Assembly: GCF_014646655.1 (NCBI RefSeq)
Contig: NZ_BMNR01000002.1
Span: 461,942 to 525,941, forward strand
DNA: 64,000 bases
From: Yeosuana aromativorans
GTDB lineage: Bacteria > Bacteroidota > Bacteroidia > Flavobacteriales > Flavobacteriaceae
Direction of reading: 5' to 3'
The notes below the pieces were generated by a model. It did not search any database. It was not told the DNA's origin and saw only the letters and a list, made by a program, of their open reading frames with translations. The first letter of the stretch is position 1; every line of letters begins with the position of its first letter. This document shows positions 56,718-64,000 of the stretch, piece by piece. Both the position numbers and the translations under genes were made by a program.

Positions 56718-56874
56718 AAACGTACTCAACAGAAAAGAAAAGCTCAAAAATTGAAGATTTTTTAAACCTAAAAATTAATAGCTGATAATCCATTCCCCTC
56801 AAAATGGTTATATAGAGTGTTGGGAATGGGTTTATAAAAATTATAATAAATGTTTAACTCAATAAATCAAAAAT

Positions 56875-57339
56875 ATGAAAAAACTAGTAATTACTTTATC
56901 TGCAATTGGGCTTTTAAGCTTAAGCAGTTGCAACCAGAAAACAGATGTGAAAGCTATGCTTCAAAATTCTGAAACAAGGAGTGAAGTATTCAAGACCATT
57001 GCAGAAAACCACAATTTCATGACAGAATTTATGGAGAATATGCAGGGAAGCAATCACATTATGCAAATGATGCAAGAAAACAAAAAAATGATGGGCTCCA
57101 TGATGCAAGGAGAAGGTATGCAAATGATGATGAAGGACAGTACAATGATGTACTCCATGATGAGGGGAATGATGGGAAATGTAAAAATGATGGGATCCAT
57201 GATGAAAATAATGAGCGAGAAAGGAATGATGAGTGAAGAATGCATGAATTCTTGTATCAAGATGATGAGTGCCGAAGGAATGGATAAGATGGATGGAATG
57301 AATGGGGAAACCAAAGAAGACCATTTAGAACATCACTAA
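56875..57339 (+). CDS. Met-rich copper-binding lipoprotein (copy 2)
   Basis: 154 residues with a lipobox (GLLSLSSCNQKT). About 35 Met residues occur in pairs (QMMQENKKMMGSMMQGEGMQ), followed by SEECMNSCIKMMSAEGM, a near-copy of the C-terminal block of the protein at 37649-38080, and a His-rich tail (DHLEHH). Cu(I)/Ag(I) binding in the periplasm is likely. The gene is followed by DUF2933 and CopZ-like genes, completing the module. Confidence 0.82.
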   Translation: MKKLVITLSAIGLLSLSSCNQKTDVKAMLQNSETRSEVFKTIAENHNFMTEFMENMQGSNHIMQMMQENKKMMGSMMQGEGMQMMMKDSTMMYSMMRGMMGNVKMMGSMMKIMSEKGMMSEECMNSCIKMMSAEGMDKMDGMNGETKEDHLEHH

Positions 57340-57365
57340 TTTATTAACAGTTAAAACCTAAAACA

Positions 57366-57629
57366 ATGAAAAATCACTGGTTATGGATGGTTCTTGGTTG
57401 TGGCTTGCCACTCCTGTTCATCTTTTTAGCACCATCATTTGGGATAGGAGACGGTTCTTCTCTCTTCATTTTTATCATTTTTATGTTTGCCTGTCACCTA
57501 TTTATGCCTCACGGCTCCCATGGTCATGAAGGGCATAACCATTCAGAAAAGCAGAACAATAACAAACAGGGCAAAGAGGCCACTTCTATTGAAACTAAAA
57601 AAGAGCATGAAGACCATCTTCATCATTAA
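57366..57629 (+). CDS. DUF2933 small membrane protein with His-rich tail
   Basis: 87 residues: two membrane helices (WLWMVLGCGLPLLFIFLAPS and SLFIFIIFMFACHLFM) and a His-rich tail (HGSHGHEGHNHSEKQ, HEDHLHH). DUF2933 proteins accompany copper genes. The tail may bind copper in the cytoplasm or periplasm. It lies 26 bases after the Met-rich gene. Confidence 0.85.
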   Translation: MKNHWLWMVLGCGLPLLFIFLAPSFGIGDGSSLFIFIIFMFACHLFMPHGSHGHEGHNHSEKQNNNKQGKEATSIETKKEHEDHLHH

Positions 57630-57730
57630 AGGATAAAGCTATGAAATGAGCATAAACAAAAAATTGGTCGCAAATACCAATGAAGATATGCGAATTACAT
57701 AGACCAATAAACGACAATAAATATCTACAT

Positions 57731-57946
57731 ATGAAACATAAATTTCAAATTGAGGGCATTGGATGTGCAGGATGCGTTACGAGAGTTAAAAAGGCTTTAG
57801 AGGCACATCCAAAAGTTGAAAAAACAGAAATTTTTCTAAATCCTAAAGGAACTACGATCATCACAATGAAAGAAGCCCTTTCAGTTGATGAATTACAAAA
57901 GCAACTCAATACACTTGGGGGTTATACGATTACAGAAATAAATTAA
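57731..57946 (+). CDS. copZ-like: Small HMA-type metal chaperone (CopZ-like)
   Basis: 71 residues from MKHKFQIEGIGCAGCVTRVK; the frame opens upstream at 57680 but that extension has no support. It has the ferredoxin-like HMA fold with GxxCxxC (Cys12 and Cys15), and the usual KKALEAHPKVEKTEIFLNPK tract. It should carry Cu(I) to an ATPase or regulator. It lies after the DUF2933 gene with a 101-base gap, so it may have its own signal. Confidence 0.88.
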   Translation: MKHKFQIEGIGCAGCVTRVKKALEAHPKVEKTEIFLNPKGTTIITMKEALSVDELQKQLNTLGGYTITEIN

Positions 57947-57968
57947 TAATAACTTAAAATTAAACATT

Positions 57969-58187
57969 ATGCATTTTTACGACGGACATTTTGGAGGTAT
58001 GCACTTAATATGGTGGATTATATGGATGGTATTCATTGTTTGGATATTCTTTGTCCCTGCCGATATTCCATATCAAAAATCAAAGAAAGAAAGCCCACTG
58101 GATATTTTGAAAAAACGCTTTGCAAAAGGTGAAATTTCCAAGGAAGAATTTGAAGAATCTAAAAAGATTTTAAACTCGGATAATTAA
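57969..58187 (+). CDS. SHOCT domain membrane protein (copy 2)
   Basis: 72 residues: a His/aromatic N-terminus (MHFYDGHFGGMH), one helix (IWWIIWMVFIVWIFFVP) and a C-terminal SHOCT motif (LDILKKRFAKGEISKEEFEE). It matches the SHOCT protein at 41652-41840 in layout, one more element shared by the two copper modules. Confidence 0.82.
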   Translation: MHFYDGHFGGMHLIWWIIWMVFIVWIFFVPADIPYQKSKKESPLDILKKRFAKGEISKEEFEESKKILNSDN

Positions 58188-58204
58188 TTAAAAAACATAA
58201 AATT

Positions 58205-58480
58205 ATGTATCGATTAAATGTAAAAAAATTAGGTTTCGCCTTTGGTCTTACAGGAGCAATAATTTATTTGGGCTGTATGATTGTTATGGCTACAACTGGA
58301 CAAGAAGGAACAATTACCTTTTTCAACAGCCTACTGCACGGTTTGGACACATCCAGTATCATTAGAATGGATGTTCCACTATTAGAAGTGTTAATGGGAA
58401 TAGTCCAAACTTTTATTCTTTGGTGGTTAATAGGTGCCTGTATAGGAGGTTTTTATAATGCTCAAATAAAAACAAAATAA
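58205..58480 (+). CDS. DUF5676-like small membrane protein
   Basis: 91 residues with two helices (GFAFGLTGAIIYLGCMIVMA and VLMGIVQTFILWWLIGACIG) around a loop SSIIRMDVPLLE. This pattern is that of DUF5676-type membrane proteins found with copper and SHOCT genes. Function is unknown. The family name is from memory. Confidence 0.72.
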   Translation: MYRLNVKKLGFAFGLTGAIIYLGCMIVMATTGQEGTITFFNSLLHGLDTSSIIRMDVPLLEVLMGIVQTFILWWLIGACIGGFYNAQIKTK

Positions 58481-58496
58481 TTTGAAGCTAAAATAA

Positions 58497-59298
58497 ATGA
58501 TGGTCAAGATGACAAAAAACATTAAAATAATATTGGTTCATGTATTTATTGGGTCCAGTGTTTTTTACTTCCTCATACATCCATTCACCATGGTGGTCTA
58601 TTGGTTTGAGTTTAGCCATATCCCTTATTCCACAATGGTATTTAAAGATATCCTTCAAGAGCGTTTGCTGGAGTCTTTTACATTTAACATGGTAGGAATG
58701 AGTGGTATCCTTGCAACTCTTGGTGCTATTTTGGGGATTTTTTCTGGATTGTTTTGGATTAATTTAACCAAGACCAAAGACCTGCTAAAAAAACAAAAGC
58801 ACCTTTTAAAACGAGATGTGCAAAAACTAATAGAACTGGGTGAACATGACTGGGTAGAATTTAAATCGTCCATGCGTTATGACTATTTTAAAAAAACACC
58901 CAATAGAGAACTGGAGGTTGTCATTGCCAAAACCATTGTAGGCTTTATGAATGCCAAAGGCGGTAAATTGATTGTTGGGGTAGATGATGAAGGCAAGATC
59001 CTTGGTCTGGAAAACGATTTTAAGACCCTTAAGCACAAAAACAAGGACGGATTTGAGCGGGAAGTATTCCGCATTATTTCAACCTATATAGACCGTGAAG
59101 CATCCTTTGGCAGTCATGTATCGTTTTATGAACTGGATGGAAAGGATATTTGTTTGATTGATTGATGTTGAACCTTACCCCAATCCCGTTTATGTGAATG
59201 ATGGTAAAAGCACAACCTTTTATGTTAGGGCCGGTAATGCTACCTACCCGCTTTCAGTAAAAGAAACCGTTTCATATTTAAACCTTCAAAAAAAATAA
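58497..59298 (+). pseudogene. Frameshifted membrane-anchored AlbA_2 (Schlafen-like) protein
   Basis: Residues 1-222 have two N-terminal helices (HVFIGSSVFYFLIHPFTMVV, MVGMSGILATLGAILGIFSG) and the AlbA_2 core (EHDWVEFKSSMRYDYFKK, IVGFMNAKGGKLIVGVDDEG). The frame ends at DICLID followed by TGA, because the bases GATT appear twice in a row (59157-59164). In the next frame the protein continues VEPYPNPVYVNDGKS, TFYVRAGNATYPLSVKE and a stop at 59298, the expected C-terminus. A 4-base tandem duplication therefore breaks the gene, unless it is a read error or phase-variable. Confidence 0.82.
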
Positions 59299-59302
59299 AG
59301 TT

Positions 59303-60007
59303 ATGCAATACGTTTGGTTGATATGGTCCTTGATTATTCTTATACTTTGGGCAATTATATATTTGTCTAAAAATGAGGTAAGAAAAATAATGCTCAAAAT
59401 GAGCTTGATTACAATGCCCTTTGGGCTTACCGAACCTTTGTTTGTGCCAGAGTATTGGTTTCCTCCTTCGTTATTTAATTTGGCGGAAAAAACAGGTTTT
59501 GATATTGAAAGCCTAATATTTTCTTTTGCTATAGGAGGCATCGGTACTATACTGTACAATCTTATTTTTAAACGAGACCATACGATCATGAACGATGCAG
59601 ACAGGAAAGACAAGAGGCATAAATTACATAACTATATTCTTTTTGTACCAATAATAATGTTCATCATCATGGTACTCTTTACATCGCTCAACCACATTTA
59701 TTGCGGCATTATAGGCTTGTTTAGTGGTGGTTTAGCAACCATTTATTGTAGACCAGATTTAAAAGGAAAGGTATTTGTTGGAGGCATATTGTTTACCATA
59801 CTTTACTTTATTTATTTTGGAAGTATCCTTGTGTTTTATCCCCAATATGTGGAACTGTATTGGAACTTTAAAAACCTAACTCGTATTCTTGTACTAGGAA
59901 TCCCCCTTGAAGAATTAATGTTTGCCTTCACTTTTGGAATGTTCTGGTCAGGATTATATGAGCATCTATATTGGAGAAAACTTATAAAGTCAAAAAAGAA
60001 TAATTAA
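59303..60007 (+). CDS. Lycopene-cyclase-domain membrane protein
   Basis: 234 residues with six or more membrane helices. The C-terminal motif ILVLGIPLEELMFAFTFGMF and YEHLYW match the PLEE and YE positions of CrtYcd/CarR-type cyclase domains; an N-terminal counterpart is TMPFGLTEPLFVPEYWFPPS. The neighbours are not carotenoid genes, so a true cyclase role is uncertain. It starts 5 bases after the frameshifted gene's stop, suggesting co-transcription. Confidence 0.75.
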   Translation: MQYVWLIWSLIILILWAIIYLSKNEVRKIMLKMSLITMPFGLTEPLFVPEYWFPPSLFNLAEKTGFDIESLIFSFAIGGIGTILYNLIFKRDHTIMNDADRKDKRHKLHNYILFVPIIMFIIMVLFTSLNHIYCGIIGLFSGGLATIYCRPDLKGKVFVGGILFTILYFIYFGSILVFYPQYVELYWNFKNLTRILVLGIPLEELMFAFTFGMFWSGLYEHLYWRKLIKSKKNN

Positions 60008-60015
60008 TTTTTAAA

Positions 60016-60492
60016 ATGATGAAAATTTTGTTAGCAACAGATGGTTCAGAATACAGTAAAGTGGCTGTTGAAGAACTTGCGAGAATGCCGTTTCAACTTA
60101 ATACCGAAGTGCGTATCCTATCGGTTTTTGATAATTCCTTAGCCAGTGCCATGGGGTCGGTACCTATGGGTGGATTGCCCAGTACTTATAATGACGCTAT
60201 ACTTATAGCAAAAGAGGTCTCTGAAAAAAACGTTAAAGATGCGGCCAAGTCATTAAAAAAAGCTAATTCAAAGCTATCCATTACTACAACTGTTGTCCCA
60301 GGTTCACCAAAAAATGCCATTCTTGATGAATCAGAAAATTATGGGGCCAATTTAATAGTGGTAGGTTCACATGGCTATGGAGCGTTTTCGCGATTTTTGC
60401 TCGGATCGGTTTCGCAAGCCGTATCATTACATGCAAACTGTTCAGTCTTGATAGTAAGAAAACAAGATGTTACTGAGAAAAGAAAACTATAG
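60016..60492 (+). CDS. uspA-like: Universal stress protein
   Basis: 158 residues of the Usp fold. The N-terminal strand MKILLATDGSEYSKVAVEEL and the C-terminal ATP-binding motif GxxGxxxxxxGSVS (GSHGYGAFSRFLLGSVSQAV) show it is an ATP-binding type. It could support stress or low-oxygen responses. It begins 9 bases after the cyclase-domain gene. MM at the start leaves 60016 or 60019 possible. Confidence 0.9.
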   Translation: MMKILLATDGSEYSKVAVEELARMPFQLNTEVRILSVFDNSLASAMGSVPMGGLPSTYNDAILIAKEVSEKNVKDAAKSLKKANSKLSITTTVVPGSPKNAILDESENYGANLIVVGSHGYGAFSRFLLGSVSQAVSLHANCSVLIVRKQDVTEKRKL

Positions 60493-60565
60493 ATACTGTA
60501 TTGTTTGCTCGAAAAATAATGTTGGGTAATACTATTGAAACCAACGTTGTATTAAAAATAGTAGT

Positions 60566-61936
60566 ATGACAAAAAACCACATGAAAACACATTGTAGTAT
60601 TTTAGATTCCATTTGTTTACCAGATTCAAAACTGCCTCGGATAGTAATTATTGGAGGAGGTTTTGGAGGTTTGGCATTGGTTGAAAAATTAAAAAATAAA
60701 GACGTTCAAGTTGTGCTGTTGGATAAAAACAACTTTCATCAATTTCAGCCTCTATTTTATCAGGTGGCCACTAGTGCCCTTGAGCCCGATAGCATTGCTT
60801 TCCCTTTTAGAAAACAAATCAGTGGGTATAAAAACGTGTCTTTTCGATTGGCAAATGTAGTGGAAATCCAACCCTCCTCCAATACCCTTATTACTGATAA
60901 AGGTAGTTTAACCTATGATTCCTTGGTCTTGGCAACTGGCACAGAAACCAATTTTTTTGGCCTTGAAAATGTGGAGCGAAACTGTTTGGGGATGAAAGAT
61001 ATTAGAGATTCCCTTAATATTCGCCATATGATGCTGCAAAATCTGGAACAGGCGACAATTACTTGCAATAATGAGGACCGTGATGCCTTAACCAATTTTG
61101 TCATTGTTGGCGGGGGGCCTGCAGGAGTAGAAATGGCAGGATCTTTAGCGGAGTTTTGTAAATACATTCTACCAAAGGACTACCCTGAATATCCTGCTTC
61201 ATTGATGCATATTTATTTGGTAGAGGCATCCAATGAACTATTAGGAACCATGTCAAAAAATGCTTCTTTAAAAACCTTGAAATATTTAAAAAAACTAGGT
61301 GTTAAGGTTTTATTGAATGAATCGGTCATTGATTATAATGGTAAGGTTGTCCAAACAAAAAGTGGTAACACCCTTTTGGCAAGAAACCTTATTTGGACAG
61401 CAGGTGTTAAAGGCCATTTTCCAAGAGGAATTGATAAAGAGCATATAACAAATGGAAATCGCTTAAAAACGGACGCTTATTTAAAGGTGGAAGGTTATAA
61501 TAACATATATGCCATAGGAGATATTGCTTCATTGATTTCAAAAGACACTCCGAAAGGACATCCTCAGGTTGCCCAAGTAGCCATCCAACAAGGCAAACAT
61601 CTTGCCATGACATTGATGAACCTAATTAATAAAAAACCATTAACGCCTTTTAAATATAAAGACAAAGGATCACTGGCAACTGTGGGAAAACGACGTGCAG
61701 TAGCAGATTTAGGAAACTTTAAGTTTGCGGGTTACCTTGCTTGGTTACTTTGGTCTATTGTCCATTTAATGTCAATAAGTGGTTTTAGGAATAAGTTGAT
61801 GGTTGGTTTTAACTGGGCGGTTAGCTATTTCACCTACGAAAAAAGCAATAGGCTTATCATTAGAAATTTTAAACCAAATTTAAACATCGATGAAAGTACA
61901 GAAGCAATTTCCAAAAAGGATTTAATACCAAAATAA
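60566..61936 (+). CDS. ndh-like: Type II NADH dehydrogenase-like FAD oxidoreductase
   Basis: 456 residues with two dinucleotide-binding folds: IVIIGGGFGGLALVEKLKN (FAD, about 28) and FVIVGGGPAGVEMAGSLAEF (NADH, about 174), the NDH-2 tract NFHQFQPLFYQVATSALEP, and the FAD-closing NIYAIGDIASL. A C-terminal amphipathic stretch (FAGYLAWLLWSIVHLMSISG) would dock on the membrane. It oxidises NADH and reduces quinone without pumping. ATG options at 60566 and 60581 both lie before the fold. It follows the usp gene in the same direction. Confidence 0.93.
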   Translation: MTKNHMKTHCSILDSICLPDSKLPRIVIIGGGFGGLALVEKLKNKDVQVVLLDKNNFHQFQPLFYQVATSALEPDSIAFPFRKQISGYKNVSFRLANVVEIQPSSNTLITDKGSLTYDSLVLATGTETNFFGLENVERNCLGMKDIRDSLNIRHMMLQNLEQATITCNNEDRDALTNFVIVGGGPAGVEMAGSLAEFCKYILPKDYPEYPASLMHIYLVEASNELLGTMSKNASLKTLKYLKKLGVKVLLNESVIDYNGKVVQTKSGNTLLARNLIWTAGVKGHFPRGIDKEHITNGNRLKTDAYLKVEGYNNIYAIGDIASLISKDTPKGHPQVAQVAIQQGKHLAMTLMNLINKKPLTPFKYKDKGSLATVGKRRAVADLGNFKFAGYLAWLLWSIVHLMSISGFRNKLMVGFNWAVSYFTYEKSNRLIIRNFKPNLNIDESTEAISKKDLIPK

Positions 61937-61943
61937 AATACAT

Positions 61944-62957
61944 ATGAAAAACATAGCTGTTATAGGATATGGTGTTATCGGCAAAAGAGTTGCCGATGCC
62001 ATTAATTTACAAGACGATATGAATATCGTGGGGGTTTGCGATGTTATTAATGATTGGCGCATGCAAAATGCGGTAAGAAAGGGCTATAATATCTATGCAG
62101 CCACCACAAATGCTGAAAAGGAAATGAAAAATTCTGGCATTGCAGTAAAAGGGAGTATGCAAGACCTTTTGAAAAAAGTAGATCTTGTAGTGGACTGCAC
62201 CCCAAAAAATATTGCAGCAAAAAATGTTGAAATCTATAAAACCAAAGGCATCAAGTTTATTGTTCAAGGTGGTGAAAAGCACACAACAACAGGTCATTCG
62301 TTTAGTGCAGAAGCTAATTATGAAACGGCCTTAAATCTTGATGCCACTAGAGTGGTCTCTTGCAATACTACTTCGATATTAAGAACCCTTGGCGCATTAA
62401 AAAGAGCAGGGCTACTTGATTATGCAAGAGGCACTTTATTGCGACGGGCAACCGACCCGTGGGAAAGCCATTTGGGTGGCATCATGAACACCATGTTGCC
62501 CGAAAAAGAAATCCCCTGCCACCAAGGTCCCGATGCACAAAGCGTAGATCCAGATTTAAATGTCATCACATCCGCAGTAAAGGTACCGGAAACGTTGAGC
62601 CATATGCATTACTGGAATGTGAAATTAAAAAGGCAAACAACAAAGGAAGAAGTGTTGAACGCATTTAGAAAATCTAGCCGTATTAAACTTATTCGTTATG
62701 ACCAAGGATTGGTTTCCAACAATACCATCAAGGAGATGTTTCTGGATATGGGAAGGCCATGGGGTGACATGTATGAGGTAGCCCTTTGGGAAGATATGCT
62801 AAAGGTGCAGGGTGATGAACTTTTTTATGCCTATGTTGTCGATAACCAAGCCATTGTTATTCCTGAAACCATCGATGCCATACGTGCGCTTTTGGGAATA
62901 GAAAAAGATGGTTCAAAATCTATCTTTAAAACAAATCAAAGCTTATCTATTGCATAA
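61944..62957 (+). CDS. gap (type II): Type II (archaeal-type) glyceraldehyde-3-phosphate dehydrogenase
   Basis: 337 residues. The N-terminal Rossmann motif is AVIGYGVIGKRVADAINL and the catalytic Cys is in VSCNTTSILRTLGALKRAG (about 140), with HLGGIMNTMLP after; these are archaeal type II GAPDH features, and not those of the common bacterial Gap (SCTTNCL). It can use NAD or NADP in glycolysis or gluconeogenesis. Such genes are rare in Bacteria. It follows ndh by 7 bases and precedes a methyltransferase and a class I aldolase, forming a cassette probably gained by transfer. Confidence 0.9.
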   Translation: MKNIAVIGYGVIGKRVADAINLQDDMNIVGVCDVINDWRMQNAVRKGYNIYAATTNAEKEMKNSGIAVKGSMQDLLKKVDLVVDCTPKNIAAKNVEIYKTKGIKFIVQGGEKHTTTGHSFSAEANYETALNLDATRVVSCNTTSILRTLGALKRAGLLDYARGTLLRRATDPWESHLGGIMNTMLPEKEIPCHQGPDAQSVDPDLNVITSAVKVPETLSHMHYWNVKLKRQTTKEEVLNAFRKSSRIKLIRYDQGLVSNNTIKEMFLDMGRPWGDMYEVALWEDMLKVQGDELFYAYVVDNQAIVIPETIDAIRALLGIEKDGSKSIFKTNQSLSIA

Positions 62958-62967
62958 AATAACACGA

Positions 62968-63585
62968 ATGGACAAAAATGGAAAAATAAAGAAACGCTAC
63001 AATAGAATAGCGAAATATTTTGACTCATTTCAAAAGCCAATGGGAACCAGTGGTTTTGATAAATGGCGAAAAGAACTTGTTCAACAGGTAAACGGTAAGA
63101 CCCTTGAAATTGGGGTTGGTACTGGTAAAAATCTTCCATTATACTCTAAAGATATACGTTTAACAGCTATTGATTTTAGCAAAAACATGCTCGATAAAGC
63201 AATGACAAAATACAAGAAGAGCTTATCAAATGTGAATTTTTTAGAAATGGATGTACAAAATATGGATTTTGAGGATGATACCTTCGATACTGTTATTACC
63301 AGTTGTGTATTCTGCTCTGTTCCAGACCCCGTTAAGGGACTAAAAGAAATTAAAAGAGTTCTAAAACCAGATGGACAGCTCGTTATGTTAGAACATGTTC
63401 GTAGTAATGGTAAAGTACTAGGCACACTAATGGACTGGTTCAATTTTATACCACTAATTATCATGGGTGCTAACATTAACCGTAAAACCAAACAGAATCT
63501 AATAAAAGCTGGGTTCGTTAATATTAAGGAGACCTATCTATGGAAGGATATTGTAAAATACTTCTATGTAAAAAATGAAAAATGA
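62968..63585 (+). CDS. Class I SAM-dependent methyltransferase (UbiE-like)
   Basis: 205 residues starting MDKNGKIKKRYNRIAKYFDS, as the upstream in-frame ATG (62908) lies inside the GAPDH gene. Motif I is TLEIGVGTGKNLPLYSKDI, followed by TAIDFSKNMLDKAMTKYKKS and the post motifs DDTFDTVITSCVFCSVPDP and LKEIKRVLKPDGQLVMLEHV. It resembles phospholipid- or quinone-methylating enzymes. The substrate is unknown; it is co-oriented with GAPDH and the aldolase. Confidence 0.88.
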   Translation: MDKNGKIKKRYNRIAKYFDSFQKPMGTSGFDKWRKELVQQVNGKTLEIGVGTGKNLPLYSKDIRLTAIDFSKNMLDKAMTKYKKSLSNVNFLEMDVQNMDFEDDTFDTVITSCVFCSVPDPVKGLKEIKRVLKPDGQLVMLEHVRSNGKVLGTLMDWFNFIPLIIMGANINRKTKQNLIKAGFVNIKETYLWKDIVKYFYVKNEK

Positions 63586-63614
63586 ATATTGTAAAGCAAA
63601 ATAAATAACGAATT

Positions 63615-64000
63615 ATGGATACATATGAAAACATAATACAAAACCTAGGAAACAAAGCTGATTTTTACCTAAATCACGTTTGTGAAAAAATAACAAAAGA
63701 TGAATTGCAAACCCCTAGCAAGACCTGTTTTGAAAAGGTATTTGAAAATAGTAACAGAAATCCACAGGTGTTAAGGAGTCTTGCACAGTTGTACAACCAC
63801 GGAAATCTAGGAGGCACTGGCTATTTAAGTATCCTTCCAGTTGATCAAGGTGTTGAACATAGTGCAGCCTTTTCATTCTATAAAAATCCAGACTACTTTG
63901 ACCCAGAGAACATCATAAAACTCGCTATTGAAGCAGGCTGCAATGGTGTGGCATCTACATTTGGCGTTTTGGGACTGAACGCCCGAAAATATGCCCATAA
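63615..64000 (+). CDS. fbaB-like: Class I fructose-bisphosphate aldolase (DhnA/FbaB type), 5' part only
   Basis: Only the first 128 residues are in the window, with no stop before the end. They match the FbaB/DhnA aldolase start: GGTGYLSILPVDQGVEHSAA and IIKLAIEAGCNGVASTFGVL, including the VDQGVEH tract of the family. This Schiff-base aldolase (archaeal-type DhnA) cleaves fructose-1,6-bisphosphate. With the type II GAPDH it makes a matched archaeal-type pair of lower-glycolysis enzymes. Confidence 0.92.
   Translation, partial: MDTYENIIQNLGNKADFYLNHVCEKITKDELQTPSKTCFEKVFENSNRNPQVLRSLAQLYNHGNLGGTGYLSILPVDQGVEHSAAFSFYKNPDYFDPENIIKLAIEAGCNGVASTFGVLGLNARKYAH

Noticed and set aside
56920-57324. 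His-rich open frame on the minus strand opposite the Met-rich gene
   Set aside because: Its His runs are the antisense reading of ATG-rich codons in the Met-rich gene; there is no promoter, signal peptide or independent support.
1-64000. CRISPR array or intact insertion sequence
   Set aside because: No regularly spaced short repeats and no transposase, integrase or terminal inverted repeats were found on either strand.

Overview
The window comes from a member of the Bacteroidota, most likely a marine-type Flavobacteriaceae. The support is SusC/SusD-type proteins, lipoprotein signals, AT-rich DNA, almost no Shine-Dalgarno sites, promoter-like TAnnTTTG elements, and Bacteroidota-only families such as HYC_CC_PP. 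There are no rRNA genes, no complete tRNA, no CRISPR array, no intact insertion sequence and no integrase in view.

Region 1 (about 0.2-14.9 kb) is a beta-glucan (laminarin-like) polysaccharide utilisation locus. Seven minus-strand genes encode a GH16 endoglucanase, a GH5 enzyme, two GH30 enzymes, a surface glycan-binding lipoprotein, SusD and SusC. A divergent membrane-spanning propeller/LuxR-HTH regulator follows. Two direct-repeat copies in the divergent gap are a good operator candidate.

Region 2 (about 15.2-28.9 kb) starts with the 3' end of a tRNA beside a strong hairpin, which looks like the scar of an integrated element. To its right lie a methyltransferase, two joined gene remnants (FTR1 iron permease and P-type ATPase tail), a TonB receptor, a Zn/Cd-type P-ATPase, a Cys-rich small protein, a decayed merTP gene, a Fur-family regulator, a PII-like protein and a CzcB/CzcA efflux pump whose CzcA is fused to a TolC-like domain.

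Region 3 (about 29.2-33.6 kb) holds two YceI proteins flanking a porin-like protein, a DUF4382 lipoprotein and an HYC_CC_PP protein. Perfect or near-perfect ATGAT-N4-ATCAT palindromes lie upstream of yceI and between the divergent HYC_CC_PP genes at 54.6-54.9 kb, at nearly the same distance from TTTG promoter elements; a weaker copy precedes the first HYC_CC_PP gene.

Region 4 (about 33.7-58.5 kb) is a large copper/silver handling island: a Cu-ATPase with four extra heavy-metal-binding domains, methionine-rich lipoproteins, HMA-AraC fusion regulators, a permease, DUF3347 proteins, a multicopper oxidase fused to a CopB-like barrel, a second PII-like protein, CusB (fused to DUF3347), CusC, CusA, a small CopZ-like chaperone and several small membrane proteins. 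The set HYC_CC_PP + HMA-AraC + Met-rich + SHOCT occurs twice, once on each strand, around the Cus pump.

Region 5 (about 58.5-64 kb) is a plus-strand redox/central metabolism run: a frameshifted AlbA_2 protein, a lycopene-cyclase-domain protein, a universal stress protein, a type II NADH dehydrogenase, an archaeal-type (type II) GAPDH, a methyltransferase and the start of a DhnA-type class I aldolase. The most unusual elements are the HMA-AraC one-component regulators paired with Met-rich proteins, the domain fusions in the efflux machinery, the palindrome regulon and the archaeal-type GAPDH beside a class I aldolase.
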